A stretch of 64,000 bases of DNA. Source: Lachnospiraceae bacterium. GTDB taxonomy: Bacteria; Bacillota; Clostridia; Lachnospirales; Lachnospiraceae. Below the pieces are notes generated by a model. The model was not told where the DNA came from and ran no database searches. It worked only from the letters and a program-made list of their open reading frames with translations. Where the stretch lies: positions 1 to 64,000 of the forward strand of contig SVEC01000012.1 of the NCBI GenBank assembly GCA_015057555.1. Reading direction: 5' to 3'. The position numbers and the translations under genes are program-made. Of the stretch, positions 25,564-35,836 are shown piece after piece. The number at the start of each line of letters is the position of its first letter. Within the stretch, counting starts at the first letter, position 1.

Positions 25564-25885
25564 AATATATCCTCGCTGTACAATTTTGTATCAAATATTT
25601 ACTGAAACCATTTTATACTTTAATTATCTAATCAGCAAGAGCCTAATTACAAATTTGCTGGCAGAACATCACACGTTAGATGCTTGGGCAAGCTACATGC
25701 TAATAGTAGCTATAGCAGATAGATTTATACAATTTTTTGATAGGAATGTTATAGTAAATATTTTGCCTGAATGATTACATATATGCAGGCTGTATGTATA
25801 GTAAATTATCATTAACTTATACTTGTTGAAAATCTATATATACTGTAAAATCATAACTAGAGAATATACACCAAGGAGGCACCAT
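25564..25885. other. Divergent intergenic region without a supported gene
   Basis: About 320 AT-rich bases between divergent genes. An open frame (25586-25774) lacks a ribosome site and a family. Promoter-like TATACT at 25839 may serve the ROK kinase. Confidence 0.5.
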
Positions 25886-26869
25886 ATGTACCTAGTTTTT
25901 GACGTTGGAGCAACCACAATAAAATATGCTCTTATGACAGGTGAGGGAGACATTACAGAGAAGGGTAAGGTCACCACGCCCGTAGCCAAGGGACAGGGAG
26001 TAGATGATTTCGTATCAGCTATTGGAAACATATATGACAGCTATAAGTCTAAGCTGGGAATCCTTGAGGGTATCGCCATGGGTCTGCCAGGCCAGATTGA
26101 TGTGAAGAGAGGAATCGTCTACAATGGTGGCGGTATCCAGTACCTTCATGAGGTTCATCTTCAGGAGCTAATCCAAAACCGCTGTGATAACACCCCAGTA
26201 TCCATAGAAAACGATGGCAAATGTGCTGCCCTAGCCGAAATCTGGAAGGGCAATGCCAAGGATGTTAAGGATGCTTGTGTTCTTGTATTTGGCACAGGAA
26301 TCGGTGGCGGAATTATACGAGGCAGAAAGGTAATTCATGGAAAGCATTTACTGGCAGGGGAGATGTCATTTATAATAGATGAGATGGAGCGTTCGGATTT
26401 GGACAAGCTTCCACCGGGAGAGAATCTTATGGAGACTATAAGAATTCCTAGCATGGTGCAGGCCCTTCCTTATACCTGGACCACAAAGCACTCTGCTGTA
26501 AATATGTGTATGCGTATAGCCGTTGCAAAGGGTCTTCCTAAGGAGGAGGTTACTGGAGAGAAGGTTTATCAGTGGGTTCGTGAGGGTGATGAGCTGGTTA
26601 CAAATATGCTGGAGGACACCTACTTTAGCATAGCGAAAATGTGTCTCAGCCTATTCGTTATACTAGACCCGGAGATTATTCTTATCGGCGGCGGTATTAG
26701 CGCAGAACCGGATTTTATAAAGGGTATCAAGAAGTACGTGACACAGCTAAAACGCCTGTCAAATGTATATAGTAACATTAAGCTAGATACCTGCAAATTT
26801 TTGAATGACTCCAACTTGCTTGGAGCGCTATATAACTTTAAACAGAAGTACAATTTGTTGGATGATTAA
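25886..26869 (+). CDS. ROK family sugar kinase
   Basis: 327 residues from ATG 25886 with AAGGAGG upstream. The ATP-binding start DVGATTIKYALM, GLPGQIDV, and FGTGIGGGIIRG are characteristic ROK signatures. The usual cysteine-rich zinc motif after the catalytic Asp is not present: the corresponding segment reads HLLAGEMSFIIDEMERSD. It is 90 bases before a GH1 enzyme, so the natural substrate is probably glucose or another product of beta-glucoside breakdown. Substrate is not shown by sequence. Confidence 0.85.
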   Translation: MYLVFDVGATTIKYALMTGEGDITEKGKVTTPVAKGQGVDDFVSAIGNIYDSYKSKLGILEGIAMGLPGQIDVKRGIVYNGGGIQYLHEVHLQELIQNRCDNTPVSIENDGKCAALAEIWKGNAKDVKDACVLVFGTGIGGGIIRGRKVIHGKHLLAGEMSFIIDEMERSDLDKLPPGENLMETIRIPSMVQALPYTWTTKHSAVNMCMRIAVAKGLPKEEVTGEKVYQWVREGDELVTNMLEDTYFSIAKMCLSLFVILDPEIILIGGGISAEPDFIKGIKKYVTQLKRLSNVYSNIKLDTCKFLNDSNLLGALYNFKQKYNLLDD

Positions 26870-26893
26870 GTACGCACAGACTAGTTTGATTGA

Positions 26894-28396
<1,503 letters not shown>

Positions 28397-28427
28397 AAAA
28401 TATATAATGTAAAGGAGATTTTAACTT

Positions 28428-29612
28428 ATGGAGAATTTTAATTTTTACAGTCCTACAGAATTTATCTTCGGTAAGGACAGAGAGCTTGAGGTAGCAACCT
28501 ATGTGGCAAAGCATGGCGGAACTAAGGTGCTTATTCACTACGGTTCAGGTTCGGTGGTTCGCTCAGGTCTTTTAGACAGAGTTAAGAAGTCTCTTGATGA
28601 GGCAAATATACCATACGTAGAGCTTGGTGGTGTTAAGCCAAATCCTAGAGACACTAAGATTTACGAGGGTATCGAGCTTTGCCGTAAGGAAGGTGTAGAT
28701 TTCATCCTTTCAGTAGGTGGTGGCTCATGTATTGACAGCTCAAAGGGTATAGCAATCGGTGTGCCATACGACGGAGATTTCTGGGATTTCTACACTAGAA
28801 AGGCAGAGATTAAAGAGGCTCTTCCTATAGGAACAATTCTAACAATTGCTGCAGCAGGTAGTGAGGGCTCACCAGGAACAGTAGTAACTAAGGAAGAGGG
28901 AATGTTAAAGAGAGACGCAGGCTCTGATTTAATTAGACCTAAGTTCTCTATCTTAAATCCAGCTCTTACCTGCACACTTCCAGCATATCAGACAGCTTGC
29001 GGTGCAACAGATATAATGGCTCATGTATTTGAGAGATACTTTACTAATACAACTGAGGTTGAGATAACTGACAGACTCTGTGAGGCAGTGCTTATGACTA
29101 TGGTTAAGGAAACTCCACGAGTTATTGCAGATCCAAATAACTACGAGGCACGCGCAAATATTATGTGGGCAGGTATGGTTGCACACAATGATATCGTAGG
29201 CGTAGGACGTTCTCAGGATTGGAACAGCCATATGATAGAGCATGAGCTCTCAGGACTGTATGACTGTGCCCACGGTGCAGGTCTTGCAGTAGTAATGCCA
29301 TCCTGGATGGAATACGTTATGAACCACAATGTTATGAGATTCGCACAGATGGCTGTAAGAGTATGGGGCTGTCAGATGAACTTTGAGAACCCTGAAGCTA
29401 CAGCTAAGGAAGGAATCAATTGCTTCCGTAAGTTTTTAAAGACAATCGGAATGCCAATCAACTTCACTGAGCTTGGAGCTAAGGAAGAGGATATCCCTTA
29501 CCTTGTAGACACCCTTGGTGTGGGCGATGGAGTACGCGGCGGCTTTATGGAGCTTCGCAAGGATGATGTAACTAACATCTTGAAGATTGCAGTGGATGCG
29601 AAGATATACTAA
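28428..29612 (+). CDS. Iron-containing alcohol dehydrogenase (butanol dehydrogenase-like)
   Basis: 394 residues, ATG 28428 after AAAGGAG, 31 bases after GH1. The NAD(P) loop GGGSCIDSSKGIAIG and the metal-binding His residues in SHMIEHELSGLYDCAHGAG are visible. Iron dehydrogenases of this type interconvert aldehydes and alcohols for NAD(P)H balance in fermentation. Its operon with GH1 suggests coupling of sugar breakdown to fermentation, but direct substrates are not shown. A terminator follows. Confidence 0.9.
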   Translation: MENFNFYSPTEFIFGKDRELEVATYVAKHGGTKVLIHYGSGSVVRSGLLDRVKKSLDEANIPYVELGGVKPNPRDTKIYEGIELCRKEGVDFILSVGGGSCIDSSKGIAIGVPYDGDFWDFYTRKAEIKEALPIGTILTIAAAGSEGSPGTVVTKEEGMLKRDAGSDLIRPKFSILNPALTCTLPAYQTACGATDIMAHVFERYFTNTTEVEITDRLCEAVLMTMVKETPRVIADPNNYEARANIMWAGMVAHNDIVGVGRSQDWNSHMIEHELSGLYDCAHGAGLAVVMPSWMEYVMNHNVMRFAQMAVRVWGCQMNFENPEATAKEGINCFRKFLKTIGMPINFTELGAKEEDIPYLVDTLGVGDGVRGGFMELRKDDVTNILKIAVDAKIY

Positions 29613-29613
29613 T

Positions 29614-29652
29614 AAAACAGGCACAGGGCAATTTGCCCTGTGCCTGTTTTTT
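29614..29652. terminator. Bidirectional terminator between dehydrogenase and AraC gene
   Basis: AAAACAGGCACAGGGCA pairs with TGCCCTGTGCCTGTTTT around AATT-type loop bases; T run follows. Confidence 0.9.
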
Positions 29653-29663
29653 GGATATGATTA

Positions 29664-30533
29664 TTACACTCCACCCTTCCTTCGAAACTGCTTCGGCGTA
29701 ACTCCTCTATACTTCTTAAACTGCTTAATCATATGACTGCAATCAGCATATCCGGTTTCCTGTGCAATATAATTCAGATCAAAATCTGTAAACAACAGAT
29801 AATCCTCCACCTTAAATATCTTAAACCTCTCGATATATTCCTTGCAGGAAAATCCATACATTCTCTTGAATTTCTTAGCAAAGCAAGAATAACTTATTCC
29901 GCAAAGCTCAGCTATATCAGCAACCTCTAGATGCTCATTAATGTGCTGGTCAATGTATTCAGTTATATTATCGATATCATAGGAGGTGTCCTTCTTATAG
30001 ATATCATTTTCGAAGGAGAATCCATTTTCCTGCCACTTTCTTATTATAATCATCATAATATTATACAGATTTGCTTGAATAATCAGGTCATATCCGTAGT
30101 TCTTTTTCTCCAATTCCTCAATACAATTTAAGAATAGTTTTTTACAATTAATTCCTTCAAAGGATTCTGGAGGAAAATATATCTGCATCTGATTATCCGC
30201 ACCACTTTTTATAATGTTAGTAAGCTTAGGTGAATATGATGGTGTGGCAGACAGGCGATTAATATCAAGCTTGATTACCGCAGATCTAATTGGCTTATCG
30301 TCTACCCCGTATATAGAGTGAATAGTTTTTGGATGCAGGAAAATAAAACCGCCCGCAGGTACCTCGTAGCTTATGTGGTTATCGAAAACCTGGGCTGTTC
30401 CCTCCAGCACATATATCATTTCCGCAAAGTAATGCCAATGAGGACGTATAGGGAAGGTCCCCTTGGTGGAGTCGGATATAAAGCATTCAAAAGGCATATT
30501 AAGGGTATCACTAACTTCAAATAATGCGTGCAT
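29664..30533 (-). CDS. AraC family transcriptional regulator
   Basis: 289 residues, start ATG 30533 after AGGAGGAC. An N-terminal cupin (HWHYFAEMIYVLEGTAQVF, then AGGFIFLHPKTIHSI) is followed by two helix-turn-helix units at about 190-289 (VADIAELCGISYSCFAKKFKRMYG, then YIAQETGYADCSHMIKQFKKYRG). Cupin AraC regulators respond to sugars. It converges with the GH1/dehydrogenase cluster and may control it or the divergent MATE gene at 30679. Confidence 0.9.
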   Translation of the reverse strand: MHALFEVSDTLNMPFECFISDSTKGTFPIRPHWHYFAEMIYVLEGTAQVFDNHISYEVPAGGFIFLHPKTIHSIYGVDDKPIRSAVIKLDINRLSATPSYSPKLTNIIKSGADNQMQIYFPPESFEGINCKKLFLNCIEELEKKNYGYDLIIQANLYNIMMIIIRKWQENGFSFENDIYKKDTSYDIDNITEYIDQHINEHLEVADIAELCGISYSCFAKKFKRMYGFSCKEYIERFKIFKVEDYLLFTDFDLNYIAQETGYADCSHMIKQFKKYRGVTPKQFRRKGGV

Positions 30534-30678
30534 GGTAGTCCTCCTTAGTTATAAAGCAAAGAGATTTGTACAATTTTTATATAGGTACATTATATCATAT
30601 ATTTTTGAAAAGTGGTTTAATATGTTACGGTAAATGAATATTTACTACACGGATTTACACTTTAAGGAGGTAAAAGCT

Positions 30679-32046
30679 ATGGCTAAGACATCAGTGGTAA
30701 AGGATATGACCACAGGTAATGAAACTAGGCTTCTAATTAATTTTATGCTACCTATGCTGGTAGGTAATATTTTTCAGCAGCTTTATAACATTGCAGACAG
30801 TATAATAGTAGGACAGCACGTGGGCTCGGATTCATTAGGAGCCATAGGTTGCACCGCCCCGATTACATTCTTGTTTTTTTCTATATGCCATGGTCTTGGT
30901 ATGGGAGCAGGAATAATGGTTGCTCAGTATTTTGGAGCAGGTAATGAGGAGAAGGTGAAGAAAACTCTTACTAATTCATTTTACATGGTAGCACTGTTAG
31001 GAATACTTTTAAGTGTGCTTGGTGTTGTATTTACCAGACCAGTGCTTGAACTGCTTGGAACACCTGCTAACCAGCTAGAGGACGCTGTAAAATATATGCA
31101 CATCACCTGTGCAGGAACCATTGCAGTTGCCATTTACAATTACGCATCACAGGTAATGAGAGCTCTAGGAGATGCTAAGACTCCACTGTACTTTATATTT
31201 GTGGCAACCATACTTAATATATTGTTAGATTTATATTTTATTATTGACCTTAATATGGGTGTTGAGGGTGCAGCCTATGCAACCATTATCGCTCAGGGAA
31301 TATCAGCTGTAGGTAGTCTTATAACTGCAGCAATTATCAATCCATACTTTAAGCTTAAGTGGTCACATTTTGCAGTGGATGCTGGTCTCACCAAGCTTTG
31401 TCTTAAGGTAGGACTTCCCCTTGGTATGCAGGGCTTTGCCATCGCCGTATCCTGCGTAATTCTTCAGGCATTTGTAAATAGCTTCGATGAAAATGTAGTT
31501 ACAGCATTTACTGTAACCAGTCGAGTTGAGCAATTTGTTCAGCAGCCTTATTCATCCCTTGCTATGGCGATTTCCACATTTACAGGACAGAATATGGGAG
31601 CTGGTCAGGAGCACCGTGTAAGAAAGGCGCTTCATAGCTCCATAGCCATCTGTGGTGTAATAAGTGTGGTTATGTTAGTTGCCTGCTTCGGAGCGGGAGA
31701 ACTTATAGTAAGATGCTTTGTAGAGGATTTGGCGGTTATTAAGATAGGAACTATGGGACTTATGATTATAAGCACTATGTTCTTCCCTCTTGGAATCATC
31801 TACGTAACCAGAGGCCTTCTTAATGGGGCAAATGATTCCGCCTACGCATTTATCAATGGTGGTATCGAGGTAACTGGAAGAATTCTTTTCTCGGTGCTTA
31901 TGGTATTCGTAGTAGGCGCCGGACAGTGGTCAGTATGGCTTGCAACAGGACTTACATGGCTTTTAGCTGGCTCTGTAGGAGTAATTCGTTACAAGCAAAA
32001 TATCTGGGTGGAAAAGAGTATAACCAGAGAAAAAATATGCGCATAA
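30679..32046 (+). CDS. MATE family efflux transporter
   Basis: 455 residues from ATG 30679 (TTAAGGAGG nine bases upstream); the in-frame ATG at 30634 lacks a site. Twelve hydrophobic segments, with the start TRLLINFMLPMLVGNIFQQLYNIADSIIVG and the repeat at about 235. Divergent from the AraC regulator, which may control it. Substrate unknown. Confidence 0.9.
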   Translation: MAKTSVVKDMTTGNETRLLINFMLPMLVGNIFQQLYNIADSIIVGQHVGSDSLGAIGCTAPITFLFFSICHGLGMGAGIMVAQYFGAGNEEKVKKTLTNSFYMVALLGILLSVLGVVFTRPVLELLGTPANQLEDAVKYMHITCAGTIAVAIYNYASQVMRALGDAKTPLYFIFVATILNILLDLYFIIDLNMGVEGAAYATIIAQGISAVGSLITAAIINPYFKLKWSHFAVDAGLTKLCLKVGLPLGMQGFAIAVSCVILQAFVNSFDENVVTAFTVTSRVEQFVQQPYSSLAMAISTFTGQNMGAGQEHRVRKALHSSIAICGVISVVMLVACFGAGELIVRCFVEDLAVIKIGTMGLMIISTMFFPLGIIYVTRGLLNGANDSAYAFINGGIEVTGRILFSVLMVFVVGAGQWSVWLATGLTWLLAGSVGVIRYKQNIWVEKSITREKICA

Positions 32047-32090
32047 ATGTAAATATAAAAGCATAAAAATATATTGTGATTTCAATTCCC

Positions 32091-32174
32091 TAACCTGCTA
32101 AGAATATGGTGCGGTCTGATAGTAAATATCTTTACATTTTACTGGATTTTTCGTAAAATATTATTAGCGGGTTA
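32091..32174. promoter_or_regulatory. Possible leader stem before deoD
   Basis: TAACCTGCTAA (32091) and TTAGCGGGTTA (32164) can pair over 11 bp with one G-U, and AAAATTTTTTT follows, giving an attenuator-like shape 20 bases before the deoD ribosome site. Speculative. Confidence 0.3.
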
Positions 32175-32199
32175 AAATTTTTTTAGGGAGGTACAACTT

Positions 32200-32916
32200 A
32201 TGAGCAATATTCCAACACCACATATAAAAGCCACAGCGGATCAGATTGCAAAGACTGTTCTTATGCCAGGTGACCCACTTAGAGCAAAGTATATAGCGGA
32301 GACATTTTTAGAGAATTATGAGTGTGTAAACACAGTTAGAAATATGTTAGGCTTCACAGGAGAGTACAAGGGCAAGAAGGTAACAGTATTCGGAAGTGGT
32401 ATGGGTATGCCATCCATTGGTATTTATTCCTACGAGCTTTTTAACTTTTATGGGGTAGAAAATATCATTAGAATTGGAACAGCTGGAACCATCAGTGATA
32501 AGGTGAATCTTAGAGATGTGGCAATAGGTATCGGTGCTTGTACAGATTCAAATTTTGCACATCAGTATAACCTTCCTGGTACATTTGCACCAACTGCAGA
32601 TTTTGGACTAGCCAGAGCAGCAGTAGAGGCAGCAGAGAAGCTGGGAATTCCTACAGTTTGTGGAAATATCCTCTCATCAGATGTATTCTATGATGACGAT
32701 GCTACAGCCTTTGACAAGTGGAGAAAGATGGGAGTTCTTGCAGTTGAGATGGAGGCAGCAGCTCTTTACATGAATGCAGCCAGAGCAGGTAAGAAGGCAC
32801 TTTGTATGCTTACTATTTCAGATGATATCTACGGTGGCAAGAAGCTTTCTGTAGAGGACAGGCAGACTGGATTTACGGATATGATGAAGATAGCATTAGA
32901 GGTTGCTGCGCGTTAA
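32200..32916 (+). CDS. deoD: Purine-nucleoside phosphorylase (DeoD type)
   Basis: 238 residues, ATG 32200 after TTAGGGAGG. Family landmarks are HIKATADQIAKTVLMPGDPLRAKYIAE, GSGMGMPS, GTAG and the catalytic-loop VEMEAAALYMNA with the purine-binding Asp in TISDDI. It phosphorolyses purine (deoxy)nucleosides to base and (deoxy)ribose 1-phosphate. It opens a deo cluster with deoB (33066) and deoC (34302), all in one direction, for deoxynucleoside breakdown. Confidence 0.95.
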   Translation: MSNIPTPHIKATADQIAKTVLMPGDPLRAKYIAETFLENYECVNTVRNMLGFTGEYKGKKVTVFGSGMGMPSIGIYSYELFNFYGVENIIRIGTAGTISDKVNLRDVAIGIGACTDSNFAHQYNLPGTFAPTADFGLARAAVEAAEKLGIPTVCGNILSSDVFYDDDATAFDKWRKMGVLAVEMEAAALYMNAARAGKKALCMLTISDDIYGGKKLSVEDRQTGFTDMMKIALEVAAR

Positions 32917-32924
32917 AATGAGCC

Positions 32925-33046
32925 ATGCGCAGATGAACCGAATTGTTTGATGTGAGCTAGCTCACAGGAAAACATATTCGAGTTCGTCTGCATACGGCGA
33001 ATGCCGCGACACCGAGCAAACTTGTTTTGCGAGGCTGTCGGCATGG
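32925..33046. repeat. Structured deoD-deoB spacer with two hairpins
   Basis: ATGC-AGATGAAC...CGAAT pairs with ATTCG...GTTCGTCT-GCAT, enclosing the perfect palindrome TGTGAGCTAGCTCACA. A second hairpin (ATGCCG/GACA to TGTC/GGCAT) follows. These could stop RNase decay or attenuate expression between genes. Confidence 0.5.
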
Positions 33047-33065
33047 AGAATATAGGAGATAAAGT

Positions 33066-34253
33066 ATGGGAAAATATAAAAGAATCTTCCTGATAGTCAT
33101 TGACTCACTAGGAATCGGAGCTGCTACAGATGCAGCAAAGTACGGAGATGAGGGTACTAATACCTTGGGCCACATTTCCGAGCGAATGAATGAATTTAAT
33201 ATGCCAAACCTACAGAAGCTGGGATTGGCGAACTTATGTAAACTTAAACAAGTGCCACCAGTGGACAATCCATTGGGAAGGTGCATGACTCTTAAGGAAA
33301 AAAGCTTAGGCAAGGATACTATGACAGGACATTGGGAGATGATGGGACTTCATATAACCAAGCCATTTAAGACCTTTACAGATACCGGTTTTCCACCAGA
33401 GCTAATTAAGGAACTGGAGGAGAGAACAGGTCACAAGGTTATAGGTAATAAGAGTGCCAGTGGCACAGCTATCTTAGATGAGCTAGGAGAGGAACAGCTT
33501 GCCACAGATTCTATGATTGTATACACCTCATCTGACTCTGTTTTACAGATATGTGGACATGAGGAGGTATTTGGCTTACAGGAGCTATATCGCTGCTGTG
33601 AGATAGCCAGAGATATTACTATGAAGGATGAGTGGAAGGTTGGTAGAGTTATCGCCAGACCTTACTTAGGTGATAAGGCTGGAGCGTTTACTAGAACCAG
33701 CAACCGTCACGATTACGCCATCAAGCCATTTGGAGTAACTGCCCTAAATGCTATGAAGGACGCAGGCTTTGATGTAATATCCGTAGGCAAGATTAGTGAT
33801 ATATTTGTAGAAGAGGGAATTACTGAGAGCCATCGTTCTAAGACCTCTGTACATGGTATGGAGCAGACCATAGAGATAGCTGATAAGGACTTTACAGGAC
33901 TTTGCTTTGTGAACCTGGTTGACTTCGATACTAACTGGGGACATAGGAGAAATCCTATTGGCTACGGTGAGGAGATAGAGCGCTTTGATGTGAAGCTGGG
34001 AGAACTTATGGAAAAGCTTGGTGAGGATGATTTACTTATTCTTACAGCGGACCACGGCAATGACCCAACCCACGTAGGCACAGACCACACTAGAGAAAAT
34101 GTATTCTTAATCGCATACTCACCATCTATGGAAGGTGGGATGAAGGGAGATGCGGATACATTTGCAGTGCTTGGGGCAAGTATTGCAGATAACTTCGGTG
34201 TGAAGATGCCAGAAGGTACTATCGGATATTCTGTGCTGGATAAATTAGCATAG
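33066..34253 (+). CDS. deoB: Phosphopentomutase
   Basis: 395 residues, ATG 33066 after TAGGAGAT. Alkaline phosphatase-fold metal sites are visible: [13 protein letters not shown] at the N-terminus, [11 protein letters not shown] (with the catalytic Thr), and the C-terminal [18 protein letters not shown]. It converts (deoxy)ribose 1-phosphate to 5-phosphate, feeding deoC. It is in line with deoD and deoC. Confidence 0.95.
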   Translation: MGKYKRIFLIVIDSLGIGAATDAAKYGDEGTNTLGHISERMNEFNMPNLQKLGLANLCKLKQVPPVDNPLGRCMTLKEKSLGKDTMTGHWEMMGLHITKPFKTFTDTGFPPELIKELEERTGHKVIGNKSASGTAILDELGEEQLATDSMIVYTSSDSVLQICGHEEVFGLQELYRCCEIARDITMKDEWKVGRVIARPYLGDKAGAFTRTSNRHDYAIKPFGVTALNAMKDAGFDVISVGKISDIFVEEGITESHRSKTSVHGMEQTIEIADKDFTGLCFVNLVDFDTNWGHRRNPIGYGEEIERFDVKLGELMEKLGEDDLLILTADHGNDPTHVGTDHTRENVFLIAYSPSMEGGMKGDADTFAVLGASIADNFGVKMPEGTIGYSVLDKLA

Positions 34254-34301
34254 TTATGTAAACTAAATGGAGGATGGCGAACCACGCCACATTGAGATAT
34301 T

Positions 34302-34949
34302 ATGGACAAGACAAAGATATTAAATATAGTAGACCACACATTATTAGCCCAGACAGCAACCTGGGATGAGATTAAAGTAATATTAGACGATGCTATGAAA
34401 TATGATACAGCTTCAGCCTGCATCCCAGCATCCTACGTAAAGCAGGCAGCAGATTATGTAGCTGGTAAGCTCACTATCTGTACAGTAATAGGATTTCCTA
34501 ATGGTTACTCCACCACAGCTGTAAAGGTAGCAGAAACAGCGGACGCAGTGGCAAATGGGGCAGAAGAAATAGATATGGTAATCAACATAGGTTGGGTAAA
34601 GGACGGTGGCTATGATGAGGTTCTTGCAGAGATAAAAGCCATCAAGGAGGCATGCCAGGGCAAGCTCCTTAAGGTTATAATAGAAACATGTCTTCTTACA
34701 GAAGAAGAGAAGATTAAGATGTGTCAGGTGGTGACGGAGTCTGGTGCTGAGTATATTAAAACTTCAACCGGGTTCTCAACATCAGGCGCAACCTTCGAGG
34801 ATGTAGCGCTCATGAAGAAGTATGTAGGTCCGGATGTGAAGATTAAGGCTGCTGGTGGAATATCATCCTTTGATGACGCTGAAAAGTTTATTGAACTTGG
34901 GGCTGATAGGTTGGGAACAAGTAGGCTGATAAAATTGATTAAGGCATAA
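34302..34949 (+). CDS. deoC: Deoxyribose-phosphate aldolase
   Basis: 215 residues, ATG 34302. The Schiff-base lysine K153 is in EYIKTSTGF and a second lysine is in KIKAAGG. It cleaves deoxyribose 5-phosphate to acetaldehyde and glyceraldehyde 3-phosphate. It lies 48 bases after deoB; its ribosome site is weak (TTGAGAT), while a better GGAGG sits 30 bases upstream, which may reflect coupling through a local hairpin (GGCGAACCACGCC). A bidirectional terminator ends the cluster. Confidence 0.95.
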   Translation: MDKTKILNIVDHTLLAQTATWDEIKVILDDAMKYDTASACIPASYVKQAADYVAGKLTICTVIGFPNGYSTTAVKVAETADAVANGAEEIDMVINIGWVKDGGYDEVLAEIKAIKEACQGKLLKVIIETCLLTEEEKIKMCQVVTESGAEYIKTSTGFSTSGATFEDVALMKKYVGPDVKIKAAGGISSFDDAEKFIELGADRLGTSRLIKLIKA

Positions 34950-34987
34950 AAAAAACGCTAGGGCAAATGCCCTAGCGTTTTTTATGC
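34944..34987. terminator. Bidirectional terminator between deoC and purC
   Basis: GCATAAAAAA...CGCTAGGGC pairs with GCCCTAGCG...TTTTTTATGC, with A and T runs on both sides. Confidence 0.95.
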
Positions 34988-34994
34988 TTTATGA

Positions 34995-35678
34995 TTAACG
35001 GTTATTAATAATCTTAGTAAGCTCTACAGGATCTACAATCTTTCCATCCTTGTAAACTCTCATGTTACCTGATGCGATCTCATCGATAAGAATAACCTCA
35101 TCATTGTTGTAACCGAACTCGAACTTAATATCCCAAAGGTCAAGACCAAGAGTCTTTAAGTCATCAGCAACAATCTTAGTAATCTTAAGAGTCTGCTCCT
35201 TCATGCTCTTGAACATATCCTCAGTCATAACACCAAGAGCTGCAAGACCCTCACTTGTTACAAGTGGATCACCTAAAGCGTCATTCTTGAATGTACACTC
35301 TACATAACCACCCTCTAAAACAGTACCGTCCTGGATATACTCGCCGTATCTACGGATGAAGCTTCCTGTAGCAACAAGACGGCAGATAACCTCAAGACCG
35401 TGACCAAATACGGTAGCTGGAAGAACCTCCATAGTTGCCTCGTCAAGATTAGCACTTACGTAATGAGTCTTAATACCAGCAGCCTTAAGTAACTCGAAAT
35501 AGTGGATAGATGTCTGAAGGTTTGCTTTACCAATACCCTCGATAGTAAGACCTACTGAATTCTCACCTGGATCGAAAACGCCGTCCTTACCAGTACAGTC
35601 GTCCTTGAACTTTAACATTACGTTGCCATTGTCAAGACTATAAACGTCTTTTGTCTTTCCTTCATAAACTTTCTTCAT
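34995..35678 (-). CDS. purC: Phosphoribosylaminoimidazole-succinocarboxamide synthase
   Basis: 227 residues, start ATG 35678 after AAAAGGGAG. Start [23 protein letters not shown] and the later [21 protein letters not shown] match SAICAR synthetase. It joins aspartate to CAIR using ATP in purine synthesis. Other pur genes are not in the window, so it is detached from a purine operon here. Confidence 0.95.
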   Translation of the reverse strand: MKKVYEGKTKDVYSLDNGNVMLKFKDDCTGKDGVFDPGENSVGLTIEGIGKANLQTSIHYFELLKAAGIKTHYVSANLDEATMEVLPATVFGHGLEVICRLVATGSFIRRYGEYIQDGTVLEGGYVECTFKNDALGDPLVTSEGLAALGVMTEDMFKSMKEQTLKITKIVADDLKTLGLDLWDIKFEFGYNNDEVILIDEIASGNMRVYKDGKIVDPVELTKIINNR

Positions 35679-35836
35679 TATTTTATTCTCCCTTTTATAA
35701 AAATAATAAGTTTGGTGAAAATGCTACCAAAGATAATTTAACACAAAATTACTATGTTGACAATTTACTTTTTACTGAAAATATGTAAAAATTTTGTAGA
35801 TTTTTTGTTTATATTTTCATGCCTAAAGTAAGTGAC

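Noticed and set aside
25586-25774. 62-residue frame in the gap before the ROK gene
   Set aside because: No ribosome site and no recognisable domain; the gap is AT-rich and looks like promoter sequence.
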